Below, piece after piece: positions 50,815 to 60,368 of a stretch of 64,000 nt of DNA (position 1 is the first letter of the stretch; every line of letters starts with the position of its first letter). The position numbers were made by a program, and so were the translations under genes. The stretch spans positions 62,001 through 126,000 of the forward strand of contig NZ_CAJRAU010000005.1 in the NCBI RefSeq assembly GCF_907165045.1. Direction: 5' to 3'. The DNA is from Dyadobacter linearis (GTDB lineage Bacteria; Bacteroidota; Bacteroidia; Cytophagales; Spirosomataceae). A model generated the notes under the pieces. It did no database searches. It was not told where the DNA came from and worked only from the letters and a program-made list of their open reading frames with translations.

Positions 50815-53220
50815 ATGATCCAAAACTACTTCAAGATCGCATTCAGGGGTTTTTATAAAAACAAGGGTTATACGCTGATCAACATATCCGGACTGGCGCT
50901 TGGCATGGCGATGGCGATGCTGATATTTCTGTGGGTTTGGGACGAATGGAACTTTAATAAAAACGCAGGAAATTACGAGCGCGTGGGGAGGGTAATGCAT
51001 CACGCTGCTCAAAACGGAAATACCGTTAGCTCACCCAATATGCCGTTTCCTCTGGCCACAGCGCTGCGGGAAAATTACAAGGCAGATTTCGAACAGGTAG
51101 CAGTTTCATGGGATACCGAAGACTACACGCTTGCCTGGGCAGCTCACAAATTCAAAAAGAAAGGCCGGTTCATCGAGCCTGGCGGCGCCAAGATACTCGC
51201 TCTCAAAATGGTCGGCGGCGATGCGGCGGCGCTAGAAGACCCGTCGAATATATTAATAGCGGAATCGGCGGCAATCTCTATTTTTGGGAAAACAAATCCG
51301 GTCGGGCAGCTCGTGAAGATCGATAACGAGCTGGAAGCGATGGTAGCCGGCGTGTACCACGATTTCCCTCAAAATTCAGACTACTATAACCTGTCATTTG
51401 TAGCGCCCTGGAAGCTTTTTACTGCTTTTAAGCGCAGACAGTGGGTGAACGAACTCGCAGATAATTGGGAAATCAAAACCTTTGAAATACTTGTCCAAAC
51501 CACAAAAAGCACTTCCATCGAAGCTGCCTCAGTGAAGATCAGGAATGAGCTGAACAAGCATTCCAAAGAGGGAAAAAAGGCCGCAGTTTCCATTCACCCA
51601 ATGGGTAAGTGGCATCTTTATTCTTCCTGGGAAAATGGGATCAATACCGGCGGGCAGATCTATTATTTGAAGTTATTCTCCGGAATTGCGGTTTTTATCC
51701 TGCTATTGGCCTGTATCAATTTCATGAACCTCAGCACGGCACGCTCCGGGCAGCGGGCGCGGGAAGTGGGGGTACGCAAGGCGGTCGGATCCGGACGTAC
51801 GCAACTCATATTCCAGTTTATCACGGAGTCTTTCCTCATTGTAGCCTTCTCTTTTTTGGCGGCTCTGCTCATTGTCCAGCTTGCATTGCCGCAATTCAAT
51901 GCGATTACAGAAAAGCAGATCGAGCTACTTGATCCGAATGGAATTGTATCTAACCCATACTTCTTGCTGACGTGCGCCGGTTTCTGCGTGCTGGTCAGCT
52001 TCCTGGCGGGCGCCTATCCTGCTTTTTATCTGTCTTCTTTTAAGCCAATCAGTGTTTTAAAAGCAAGCTTGAACCATTCCAGCGTGCATTCTTTGACAGC
52101 GAGAAGAGTACTTGTTGTTCTGCAATTCACAATCTCCATTTCCCTGATCGTCGGCACGGTTGGTGTTTTCCGACAGATACAATTTGGGCTGAACAGAAAT
52201 ATCGGTTACGACAAGAGCAATCTGATCAATGTAAAAATACCACCTGGAAGTGCGCGCCTGGATGCGTTGAAAAATGACCTGCTGCAATCCGGCGTGGTGA
52301 CTTCCGTCGCCCAGTCTTCCGGCCCGGTTACTGATATCCTGTCCAATGCAAGAGGGTTTGAATGGGCAGGCAAAGCGGCTGATAATCAGGACGAATTCGC
52401 AGTAATCGCAGCATCGCATTCGTATGGAAAAACGGTCGGCTGGCGGGTTGTTGCGGGCAGGGATTTTTCGGAAGCGTTTTTAGCCGACTCGTCGGCGATC
52501 ATCGTGAATCAGTCCGCAGCCAGGTATATGGGACTCGCTAATCCGGTCGGAAAAAAGGTGAGGTGGAAAGACGGCACATTCAACGATACCGAATATCATA
52601 TTGTAGGTGTGGTGCAGGATATGATCATGCAATCGCCTTACGAGCCTGTGAAACAGACGATTTACTTCATGACCTACGCTCCTAATTACCTGTATATTAA
52701 GCTGGATCCGAAGACTCAACTGGGAAATGCGCTTGCAAAAGTCCGTACCCTGTTCGACGAGCGCGTACCAGGTGCAGTTCTTGATATTCAATTTGCCGAA
52801 GAACAATATGGTTCTAAATTCCATGCTGAAAATCGGATCGGTAAACTGACTTTCCTCTTCGCCGCGATCGCTATTTTTATATCCTGCCTCGGCGTATTCG
52901 GGCTGGCTGCATTCACCGCAGAGCAGCGGCGGAGCGAAATCGGCATCAGAAAAGTACTCGGCGCTTCGGTAGCGAGTGTCTGGAAACTGATCACCAAAGA
53001 ATTCGTATACCTGACCGTGATCGCCATTTTCATTGCCATACCAATAAGCTATTATTTCCTCACCGAAATGCTGGCCAGGTACCAATATCGCTCGACTATT
53101 CCATGGTGGATTTTTGCCGCATCGGGGCTGGCAGCTCTTGGTGTAACTATTTTAACCGTGAGTTACCAGGCAATTCGGGCAGCGCTTTCAGATCCTGTGA
53201 AGGCACTTCGCTCGGAGTAA
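50815..53220 (+). CDS. FtsX/MacB-type ABC transporter permease
   Basis: The 801-residue protein starts at MIQNYFKIAFRGFYKNKGY. It has two FtsX cores marked by RAREVGVRKAVGSG and RRSEIGIRKVLGAS, with MacB-like periplasmic domains, as in the paralog at 34669. The ATPase partner is not adjacent. An earlier start at 50779 is less likely. Confidence 0.85.
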   Translation: MIQNYFKIAFRGFYKNKGYTLINISGLALGMAMAMLIFLWVWDEWNFNKNAGNYERVGRVMHHAAQNGNTVSSPNMPFPLATALRENYKADFEQVAVSWDTEDYTLAWAAHKFKKKGRFIEPGGAKILALKMVGGDAAALEDPSNILIAESAAISIFGKTNPVGQLVKIDNELEAMVAGVYHDFPQNSDYYNLSFVAPWKLFTAFKRRQWVNELADNWEIKTFEILVQTTKSTSIEAASVKIRNELNKHSKEGKKAAVSIHPMGKWHLYSSWENGINTGGQIYYLKLFSGIAVFILLLACINFMNLSTARSGQRAREVGVRKAVGSGRTQLIFQFITESFLIVAFSFLAALLIVQLALPQFNAITEKQIELLDPNGIVSNPYFLLTCAGFCVLVSFLAGAYPAFYLSSFKPISVLKASLNHSSVHSLTARRVLVVLQFTISISLIVGTVGVFRQIQFGLNRNIGYDKSNLINVKIPPGSARLDALKNDLLQSGVVTSVAQSSGPVTDILSNARGFEWAGKAADNQDEFAVIAASHSYGKTVGWRVVAGRDFSEAFLADSSAIIVNQSAARYMGLANPVGKKVRWKDGTFNDTEYHIVGVVQDMIMQSPYEPVKQTIYFMTYAPNYLYIKLDPKTQLGNALAKVRTLFDERVPGAVLDIQFAEEQYGSKFHAENRIGKLTFLFAAIAIFISCLGVFGLAAFTAEQRRSEIGIRKVLGASVASVWKLITKEFVYLTVIAIFIAIPISYYFLTEMLARYQYRSTIPWWIFAASGLAALGVTILTVSYQAIRAALSDPVKALRSE

Positions 53221-53288
53221 CAATCCGTGCATTGCTTATTTTCAAAGCACACACTTCCGATTGCTGTTTCCGACCAATTTCTAATTAC

Positions 53289-53861
53289 TCAAAATCTGAA
53301 ACTTAATCCCGTATTCAAAACCCCTTTATAACCGTAACCCAGCTCCGTAAAGACACCCACTTTTTTCCCAAACCTGACCCCAACCGGAGTTAGCTGTGCA
53401 GTCATTCCCTGCGTGACTGTGGATGTATTCTGAGCGTCGAAAGAAGCTTTCATTACATAAAATCCAACTCCTGCCATCGCATAAACCTTGATTCCGGGTT
53501 TCCTGACGTAGAACCACGTGACTTCCCCGGCTGTGGTAATCGTCTTCACATCCATTTGCGTATAATCTGTATAGCGGAAGTTGCTTTCGTTTGCAAAAGC
53601 ATTATAGCCAGTCGCGCCGCCGATAGCAATGCGTTCCGAGATATAGTATTTATAGCTTATAAAAGGCGCTCCTTTTCGAAACGAAAAGCTTCGGGCACCA
53701 TTGTCGCCGATTCGCGCCATTTGCATCCACAAATTCCCAAGCATATTTTCGGAAGGCAGCATGGCATAACTTGCGGTTATTTCACTGCTTCCCCTATCCT
53801 GAGCAAATCCAGGGAGCGTAAACAGCAGCATTGCGATCAGTTGAGATACAGATTTTTTCAT
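53289..53861 (-). CDS. Outer-membrane beta-barrel-like protein
   Basis: The 190-residue protein begins with a signal peptide (MKKSVSQLIAMLLFTLPGFAQ) and has about eight amphipathic strands, ending YGYKGVLNTGLSFRF with a terminal Phe typical of outer-membrane barrels. The function is unknown. Confidence 0.7.
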   Translation of the reverse strand: MKKSVSQLIAMLLFTLPGFAQDRGSSEITASYAMLPSENMLGNLWMQMARIGDNGARSFSFRKGAPFISYKYYISERIAIGGATGYNAFANESNFRYTDYTQMDVKTITTAGEVTWFYVRKPGIKVYAMAGVGFYVMKASFDAQNTSTVTQGMTAQLTPVGVRFGKKVGVFTELGYGYKGVLNTGLSFRF

Positions 53862-54030
53862 ATCAGATCCATTGTGTTAGGGTTTGCAAATTCATTTTAT
53901 CCAATTCAAAGTAACTTGGATGATATTAATTTATAACTTGTCGTAGGACATAGATTCACCTTGTTCTCCGACAAGATGGGCGATTTAAAGAAGAATAAAT
54001 TGACAAAACGTAACCCTAATCCTGCATTTT

Positions 54031-54642
54031 ATGAAGGTCGCAGATGATATTAAGCCGCTGCAACAGCTATTGGAAGCTTCTAACTTTATTCTTTCTGAAC
54101 CGGTAAAAGCTCGTTTCCAGGAAAGTCTGAAACGGTTTATGATCCCGAAAGGCCGCGTGCTGGTAGATATAGGGCAGGTTAGTCAGTGTTTGTATTTTAT
54201 TGAAAAAGGCGCAATGAGAACTTACTATTTGCGTGGCTCTGAGGATATTACTTCACTGCTCGTTTCAGACGGGGATATTGTTTGTATTGCAGAAAGCTTT
54301 CTTTTGCAAAAAGCGTCGAGCGACGTACTGGAAACTTTGGAGGATACTTCCGGGTATTCTATCTCCTATGCTACTTATCGAAAACTTGTTGAAGAGGATG
54401 TTTATATGGCCGGACTAGCGGTAAAGTTGCTTGAACAACATCTTATCAATTTCACTGACCGGGTGAAAGTCTTCAAATACCTATCGGTCGAGCAGCGGAT
54501 CGCGCATTATATCAAGCAGCCATCGTCTCTTTTCCGCCGCATCCCCGACCATTACATTGCCACGTACCTGGGTACCACAGCCGCTACATTCAGCAGATGC
54601 CTGAAAACGGTCAATATGGAAAAAGGCATTAGTGCCAATTAA
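54031..54642 (+). CDS. Crp/Fnr-family regulator
   Basis: The 203-residue protein has a sensor domain (GRVLVDIGQVSQCLYFIEKGAMRTYYLRG) and a helix-turn-helix (RRIPDHYIATYLGTTAATFSRCLKTV). No FeS cysteines are seen. It precedes the mazEF operon but is separated by its promoter and operators. Confidence 0.75.
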   Translation: MKVADDIKPLQQLLEASNFILSEPVKARFQESLKRFMIPKGRVLVDIGQVSQCLYFIEKGAMRTYYLRGSEDITSLLVSDGDIVCIAESFLLQKASSDVLETLEDTSGYSISYATYRKLVEEDVYMAGLAVKLLEQHLINFTDRVKVFKYLSVEQRIAHYIKQPSSLFRRIPDHYIATYLGTTAATFSRCLKTVNMEKGISAN

Positions 54643-54656
54643 TAGTTGTACAATTT

Positions 54657-54709
54657 GTTATAACGTTTTTTATTAAATTTGAGTTGTTAATGTTGAAATG
54701 TTATAACAT
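54657..54709 (+). promoter_or_regulatory. MazEF promoter flanked by two GTTATAAC operators
   Basis: GTTATAAC occurs at 54657-54664 and again at 54700-54707 within the 12-bp palindrome ATGTTATAACAT (54698-54709), 43 bp apart, about four helical turns. The -7 box TAAATTTG (54674-54681) lies between them. MazE-type dimers could bind both sites and repress the promoter cooperatively. Confidence 0.7.
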
Positions 54710-54710
54710 C

Positions 54711-54959
54711 ATGAAAACGAATATTATCAATATAGGCAATAGTCAAGGCGTTATCATCCCCGCCTCCCTCCTGCGGAAACTGAATTTATCAAATAAGTCG
54801 AGCATTGATGTGGATGTGGAAAATGGCAGTATTGTGATTAAACCTGCGCCTCGCCAGGGCTGGGAGGAAGCTGCGGTTCAAATGCATGCCGCCGGTGACG
54901 ATATGCCTTTGCTGGCAGATACGCAGACGGACTTCGATAAGGAAGAATGGACATGGTAA
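54711..54959 (+). CDS. mazE: MazE-like AbrB-fold antitoxin
   Basis: The 82-residue protein starts MKTNIINIGNSQGVIIPASLLRKL, the AbrB/MazE swapped-hairpin DNA-binding fold, followed by an acidic C-terminal tail (TQTDFDKEEW) that would wrap the toxin. The ATG at 54711 is preferred over 54684. It overlaps mazF by seven bases, showing translational coupling. Confidence 0.9.
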   Translation: MKTNIINIGNSQGVIIPASLLRKLNLSNKSSIDVDVENGSIVIKPAPRQGWEEAAVQMHAAGDDMPLLADTQTDFDKEEWTW

Positions 54960-55276
54960 TTAAACAGTACGAAGTCTACTGGATTTCGCTGGATCCGACC
55001 CAGGGCAGCGAGATCGCAAAGACCAGACCTTGTGTTGTAGTCAGCCCGGACGAACTGAATCGCGCGCTGCGAACGGTCGTTATTATACCCATCACATCGA
55101 TTGTAAAAACCTATCCTTGGCGCGTAGATTGTGTTGTTCAGTCCAAAAATGGCTCCATTGCCTGTGACCAGATTCGGGTTGTGGACAAAATCAGGTTAAA
55201 CTCAAAGATTTCGGACTTGTCTTCCAATGAAGTAAAACAATTGAAATCCGTATTGCAAGAAATGTTTATTGACTAA
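54953..55276 (+). CDS. mazF: MazF/PemK-type mRNA endoribonuclease toxin
   Basis: The 107-residue protein has the PemK/MazF pattern: YEVYWISLDPTQGSEIAKTRPCVVVSPDE, VVIIPITS, and SIACDQIRVVDKIRL with the catalytic Arg and Thr/Ser region. MazF cleaves mRNA at short motifs. An alternative ATG lies two codons upstream. It is coupled to the mazE-like gene. Confidence 0.9.
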   Translation: MVIKQYEVYWISLDPTQGSEIAKTRPCVVVSPDELNRALRTVVIIPITSIVKTYPWRVDCVVQSKNGSIACDQIRVVDKIRLNSKISDLSSNEVKQLKSVLQEMFID

Positions 55277-55341
55277 ACCAGTCGCTGCCAGCATTTTTTT
55301 ATTTTTTCCCGCACTGTATGAAATTTCTAAAACTTTCATTT

Positions 55342-55358
55342 ACTTTGAAACACAAAGT
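55342..55358. promoter_or_regulatory. Operator-like inverted repeat, site 1 (upstream of the DUF4153 gene)
   Basis: ACTTTGAAACACAAAGT has inverted arms ACTTTG and CAAAGT and is followed by ACTTT. A nearly identical site lies 121 bp further down. Confidence 0.65.
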
Positions 55359-55462
55359 ACTTTTTATAGTTGCTAGAAAAGCTATCTTGCAAGCATAATC
55401 TCTCTGAGCCCGCATAAACAATAGCAATGAAAATCCATATAATAAACTCGGCTGCTATTTTA

Positions 55463-55479
55463 ACTTTGAAATACAAAGT
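55463..55479. promoter_or_regulatory. Operator-like inverted repeat, site 2 (upstream of the DUF4153 gene)
   Basis: ACTTTGAAATACAAAGT differs from site 1 by one base in the spacer and is again followed by ACTTTATA. Conservation of the arms and of the following bases suggests two binding sites for one regulator. Confidence 0.65.
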
Positions 55480-55573
55480 ACTTTATATTTTCATACTACA
55501 CTCACAACCTGAAAAACTATGAAGGCAAAAAAATTGAGAAAATACCCAGGAAACTAAAAGACAAAAACAGACC

Positions 55574-56836
55574 ATGTTAACAACCGACAAAATGAAAGAC
55601 GAGATTATCAACAACATTCAGAATCCCAGACAATTAGAAGAATTGTACCGGGACAACAAGGCCACTTTCAGGGGCGCATTTAATGCCGTTTATTCGGATA
55701 TCAGGGAGCATGTTACCGCTCAGATATGGCACGAAAGGCTGAATTTTGAGACCAACGAAATTTCCTGGGGCACCGGCAAAGAGCTGCTATTTGTGATCAT
55801 TGCTTCGTTTCTGGCGGGATTAGTCGCAAAAATCCCGGATTTCACCGGCATCAATCCTGAATACTTTTATCCCAGAAACATCTCCTTCGTCGTTTTTCCG
55901 CTGCTAACCGCTTATTTTCTCTGGAAACAGCAGGTTAATATCCGAAAGGCGCTCATCGCGGCGGTAGCTATCCTGGTTTCCGCCGTTTACATTAACCTCC
56001 TTCCCGACAATCCCAAAAGTGACACACTGATGCTGGCTTGTATGCACCTGCCGCTTTTCCTGTGGGCGATCCTGGGGTACGCGTTTGCCGGCGACAGTTT
56101 GCATACTTACAAAAGGCGACTCGATTTCCTGAGATATAATGGCGATCTGGTGGTGATGACAACGATTATCCTGATCGCCGGGGGCATATTGTCAGCCGTC
56201 ACAGTCGGATTATTTTCCCTGATCGGCCTTCGAATAGAGGAAATATACTTTCCGTACGTTGCAATCTGGGGGCTAGCTGCGGCTCCTATTGTGGGCACTT
56301 ACCTCGTACAAACGAATCCTCAGCTTGTAAGCAAAGTTTCTCCGGTGATCGCAAAAGTGTTTACGCCGCTGGTATTGGTGATGCTTACGATTTATTTGTC
56401 AGCCGTGGTGTACACTGGCAAAGACCCGTACAACGACCGTGAATTCCTGTTGATATTTAATGCACTACTGATTGGAGTGATGGCGCTTATCCTCTTTTCG
56501 ATTGTTGAAACCTCTAAAAATACGGGTAATAAAATTGCGCTATTCATGCTACTCGGACTAGCGGTTCTGACCATTACTGTGAATGGAATCGCGCTGTCGG
56601 CGATCATTTTCAGAATTTCCGAGTGGGGCGTTACCCCAAACAGGCTGGCTGTATTGGGCGGTAATGTGTTGATCCTGATAAACCTGTTACTCGTAACTTA
56701 CCGGCTATTCCATACGATCAAAAATGGAGACGCTATTGCCGGCGTAGAAAATAGCATCGCTTTATTTCTGCCCATTTACGGAATATGGACTTTGGTGGTA
56801 ACCTTCGTTTTTCCGGTACTTTTTGGGTTTAAATAA
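55574..56836 (+). CDS. DUF4153 integral membrane protein
   Basis: The 420-residue protein has a cytoplasmic N-terminal region of about 75 residues followed by about ten predicted membrane helices (for example LLFVIIASFLAGLVAK, LVVMTTIILIAGGILSAVTVGLFSLIGL, GVMALILFSIVE), the layout of DUF4153 proteins. Its function is not established. In relatives it is often beside a winged-helix regulator. No regulator gene is visible here, but the tandem ACTTTG sites upstream are consistent with such control. Confidence 0.7.
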   Translation: MLTTDKMKDEIINNIQNPRQLEELYRDNKATFRGAFNAVYSDIREHVTAQIWHERLNFETNEISWGTGKELLFVIIASFLAGLVAKIPDFTGINPEYFYPRNISFVVFPLLTAYFLWKQQVNIRKALIAAVAILVSAVYINLLPDNPKSDTLMLACMHLPLFLWAILGYAFAGDSLHTYKRRLDFLRYNGDLVVMTTIILIAGGILSAVTVGLFSLIGLRIEEIYFPYVAIWGLAAAPIVGTYLVQTNPQLVSKVSPVIAKVFTPLVLVMLTIYLSAVVYTGKDPYNDREFLLIFNALLIGVMALILFSIVETSKNTGNKIALFMLLGLAVLTITVNGIALSAIIFRISEWGVTPNRLAVLGGNVLILINLLLVTYRLFHTIKNGDAIAGVENSIALFLPIYGIWTLVVTFVFPVLFGFK

Positions 56837-57008
56837 ATAAAAATCCCGTATCAGTTTTACTTAAATGCGGCGTGGTGCCAGTTCACCGCGTCGCATTTTT
56901 GCATTCAATACCGGCTTGCCCGAATAATAGCCGGAAGCGTGTGCGCGAACCTAGTATGACTGTGGAGAAAAGGGCTTTTATCAGAAATAACATTCAACCA
57001 AAACAAAT

Positions 57009-57896
57009 ATGGACCAGATCAGGAAGGAAGATATCAAACAAGAGGTATTTGATCTTTACGACGACTATGCGCACGACCGGATCGACAGGCGTAATTTTGT
57101 CCAGAGCCTGTCGGCTTATGCAGTTGGCGGTATTACAGTTGCTTCATTAATGGGTTTTTTAATGCCTGATTATCAAGGAGGTATTCAGGTAAAAGCGAAT
57201 GATCCCCGGCTAAAATCCGATTATATTCATTACGATTCTCCCAAAGGCGGGAAGAAAATAAAAGCGTTGCTGTCCAAGCCGGAGAGTGCGACTGGCAAGC
57301 TGGGAGGTATCATTGTTGTGCACGAAAACCGAGGCCTGAACCCGCATATTGAAGATGTAGCCAGAAGGGCCGCGCTCGCAGGTTTCGTCTCGCTTGCGCC
57401 CGACGCGCTTACACCGCTGGGCGGCTACCCCGGAAACGATGATCAGGGGAGGGAAATGCAGAGCAAACGCGATAGAAATGAAATGTCCGAGGATTTTATT
57501 GCTGCTTACGATTACCTCAAAAATCACAAAGATTGTAACGGGAAGGTTGGAGTGGTCGGTTTTTGTTTTGGTGGCGGCATTGCCAATATGATGGCTGTGC
57601 GCATTCCCGAACTGTCGGCTTCGGTACCTTTTTATGGCGGCCAGCCCGCGCCTGAGGATGTACCAAAGATCAAGGCGCCGCTGCTACTGCATTACGCCTC
57701 GCTGGATACGCGGGTGAATGAAGGCTGGCCGGCTTACGAGGCGGCATTAAAAGAAAATAAAAAGGAATACAAAGCCTATATGTACCCCGATGCAAATCAC
57801 GGGTTTCACAATGATACTACGCCGCGTTACGACAAAGCAGCTGCCGAACTGGCCTGGAAACGCACGATTGATTTCTTCAAAGAGAAGCTGGCGTAG
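57009..57896 (+). CDS. Dienelactone-hydrolase-family protein (YghX-like)
   Basis: The 295-residue protein has an N-terminal 60-residue segment with a hydrophobic stretch ([15 protein letters not shown]) and then a dienelactone hydrolase domain: [20 protein letters not shown], the nucleophile elbow VGFCFGGG (catalytic Cys), [13 protein letters not shown] for the Asp, and [11 protein letters not shown] for the His. It resembles the E. coli YghX group. The N-terminal segment may be a Tat-like or anchor sequence ([15 protein letters not shown]). Confidence 0.85.
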   Translation: MDQIRKEDIKQEVFDLYDDYAHDRIDRRNFVQSLSAYAVGGITVASLMGFLMPDYQGGIQVKANDPRLKSDYIHYDSPKGGKKIKALLSKPESATGKLGGIIVVHENRGLNPHIEDVARRAALAGFVSLAPDALTPLGGYPGNDDQGREMQSKRDRNEMSEDFIAAYDYLKNHKDCNGKVGVVGFCFGGGIANMMAVRIPELSASVPFYGGQPAPEDVPKIKAPLLLHYASLDTRVNEGWPAYEAALKENKKEYKAYMYPDANHGFHNDTTPRYDKAAAELAWKRTIDFFKEKLA

Positions 57897-57899
57897 CGA

Positions 57900-60065
57900 C
57901 TAGAAAAGGCTCCGGTCGCAGCTTGTTTTTTTCAGCTTGACCAATTGCAGCAACTGACTGGTGTAAATTGTATCGATGTTTGCTTTTGGTACAAATTGCA
58001 CCAGCAGTTCCGGGTCATCGGAAAGGATATAATCATAACAAAAATCCTTTTGGGCATTTTTCAAAACCATCAGCTCCTGGTTGTAGCGGATATATTCCAT
58101 TTTGCCCGGCTTGTCCAGTTTGCTCGCAATAGCAGACCAGTAATGGTAAAATCCGTTATGGCGCCTAAAAAACACACCTACATTTTTATGATCCCCTTGA
58201 ATGTGTTCCAGTAAGGGTTTAAAGTTGGTATAGTTGTTAGGGTGACTGAGAAAATAGGCTTTGTCGCGTTCCATTCCTATGATATTGGAAGCGCGGTCGA
58301 GGTCGTAGTAACCCACTTTCTCAAGCAGCCCAAATACCTTTCTGCGTTCGCCGTAGCCGGGCCACGATTTCAGGGGGTGACAATTATTTGCGCCGGGAAA
58401 CTCATAGTATGCTCCAAGATACTTTTCATATAAAACCGCCTGCTCACCGCCGGTTTCGCAGATCGCCACGGGAATGTGCCCGATCGCTTTGCGGGTAAGA
58501 AAATTAATTGAAACGAGTTCCTTGTTCGGATTCCCGTAGACAAATGGAAGCGAAGAGAGCAAGAGGGGAATTGTTAGAAACGCCTGTTTCCAGCGGAAGT
58601 TTGTAAAAATGAATGCAACCAGCAACGCGCCCATTGCGAAAAAAGGCATTTGCGTGCGGGTGCTCCACAGCTGAAATTTCATTAACGTACAAAAAACAAC
58701 AAAACCTAGCGCAGCGCAAATCCAAAACCATTTGAAATCCCACTTACCCGCAACAAACAACAGCATGACGCTCATCACCAGGATAATCCAGAAATGCAGG
58801 GTATTGGGTACCATATCTTCATGCACTGAATATTTGACCGAAAATTCGTCCACGTTCAGATCCTGATCATTGATATCCACGCCCATTTTTTGATGAAGAT
58901 CCCTGATGCGTGAATCCAGAAAATTATTGAAGCGTGTGTCGGGCAGACCGAGGTTCAAACCTGTATTTTTGACCATTCCCGAGAGGGTATAAACGATCGA
59001 ATGCTTTTGCGCCGGCAGTACTTCAGAAGCAAATACCGTTGAACGGAGCGGGCTCATTACGTGACCGAACAGGGCATAGTTACGGTAGAAAAATGGGCCG
59101 AATACTATTCCAAGACACATGATCGCCAGCAGCAATACCCGAACTGCATATAAGAACCGGTATTGAACCAGAATTTTAATCGCGAAGAAAACAGTGAAAG
59201 GCAGGGCGAAAATGAAAATGGTGTATTTTGAAAATCCGCCGAATGCAAGCGACAAAAGAAACGCAGCCAGCGTTAATGCAGATTTTTTTGCCAATAACTG
59301 ATACCCGAAATAAACGTAGCAAATGAAAAAGAAACACGCGCAGTAATCGACCTGTGTGCTGGTACTTTCAAAAATGCCGATGGGTAATGTTAACAAGAAT
59401 ACGGTAGCCAGCAACTGCCCGCCCTGGCCCATTTTGAATTGCTTCGCAAGTAAACCTATGCCCGCCAGCGACCCCAGAAATGCACCGAACTGGATAATCC
59501 CCGCGAACTGATCCGAACCCGATAGCAGAACGGTGTCGAGTACGAGGTATTCTGCAAATACATTCAGGTAGAGCTGCTGCAAATGCATGGTCGGGAAATG
59601 GTCCAGATTACCATTATTGATCCAGAAAAGTATCCGGTTCAAATGATACATATGCGAATCGTAATTGTTCGGTGGCGCATATACTGACAGGAAAAACAGC
59701 GGCAGAATGTAAAATACGAGTGCAGATAAAATGATCCATTTATAAGCCGGCTTTACGCCTTTCAGCTGAAATACGCCATTTAACAGAGCCAGATCAGAGA
59801 GGCGAATGCGACGTGAACGCTGCAAATAAGCAACAGCACCAATTAAAATGGCCACCTCAGCACCCCAGAATAGCTTGGCTGTGAATGCATTGATTGCGTC
59901 GAAAACAGAGAATAGCTCATTGTACACAAAAATCACAATCGCATTCGCAAGCAGCGCGTAAATGAACGAAATACGGATATTGGAATAGCTGCTTGTGGCC
60001 AGGCGAGTAAGCAAAAAGAGTATGAAGAATAAGGCGACAGAAAGAAGAAGCAAGCAAAAAGCCAT
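57900..60065 (-). CDS. GT39-like integral membrane glycosyltransferase
   Basis: The 721-residue protein has an N-terminal membrane region with about twelve helices and a soluble C-terminal domain of about 250 residues. The APPNNYDSHMYHLNRILFW loop after the third or fourth helix carries an acidic residue in the position of the PMT/ArnT catalytic Asp, followed by PTMHLQQLYLNVFAEYLV. This fits GT39/GT83-type transferases that use lipid-linked sugars. The target is unknown. Confidence 0.65.
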   Translation of the reverse strand: MAFCLLLLSVALFFILFLLTRLATSSYSNIRISFIYALLANAIVIFVYNELFSVFDAINAFTAKLFWGAEVAILIGAVAYLQRSRRIRLSDLALLNGVFQLKGVKPAYKWIILSALVFYILPLFFLSVYAPPNNYDSHMYHLNRILFWINNGNLDHFPTMHLQQLYLNVFAEYLVLDTVLLSGSDQFAGIIQFGAFLGSLAGIGLLAKQFKMGQGGQLLATVFLLTLPIGIFESTSTQVDYCACFFFICYVYFGYQLLAKKSALTLAAFLLSLAFGGFSKYTIFIFALPFTVFFAIKILVQYRFLYAVRVLLLAIMCLGIVFGPFFYRNYALFGHVMSPLRSTVFASEVLPAQKHSIVYTLSGMVKNTGLNLGLPDTRFNNFLDSRIRDLHQKMGVDINDQDLNVDEFSVKYSVHEDMVPNTLHFWIILVMSVMLLFVAGKWDFKWFWICAALGFVVFCTLMKFQLWSTRTQMPFFAMGALLVAFIFTNFRWKQAFLTIPLLLSSLPFVYGNPNKELVSINFLTRKAIGHIPVAICETGGEQAVLYEKYLGAYYEFPGANNCHPLKSWPGYGERRKVFGLLEKVGYYDLDRASNIIGMERDKAYFLSHPNNYTNFKPLLEHIQGDHKNVGVFFRRHNGFYHYWSAIASKLDKPGKMEYIRYNQELMVLKNAQKDFCYDYILSDDPELLVQFVPKANIDTIYTSQLLQLVKLKKTSCDRSLF

Positions 60066-60325
60066 TAGTTCTTAAAAAGTCAGTTGGGCGTAAAACAGAG
60101 CCAATGCTGATAAATTCGATCTGCATTGAACAGGTCAAAAATAGCCAACTACTGACAACCTGAAAAGCCTTTTAATCATTCTTATTTCCAATGGTTACAA
60201 ATCGCCGCTAACCGGCAGAGATAAATTATCTAATGGATCATTTCCAATTAAATGGATTATTTCCATATATTTGCAGCTCTCAATCTGACTAAAAATTAAA
60301 TTGGGTTTAATAGGGTTGTATAATA
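60066..60325 (+). other. Intergenic region with two short near-repeats
   Basis: No gene is seen. TGGATCATTTCC and TGGATTATTTCC lie close together near 60234-60262, and a plus-strand TATATTTG follows them at 60265-60272, which is promoter-like although no plus-strand gene follows. The flanking genes both run on the minus strand. Confidence 0.4.
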
Positions 60326-60359
60326 AAAACACCTTGCTCGCTATGCGGACAAGGTGTTT
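60326..60359 (-). terminator. Terminator of the second sorbosone-dehydrogenase-like gene
   Basis: On the minus strand AAACACCTTG pairs with CAAGGTGTTT, followed by TTATT, directly after the stop of the gene at 60369. Confidence 0.8.
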
Positions 60360-60368
60360 CCGCTGTGA

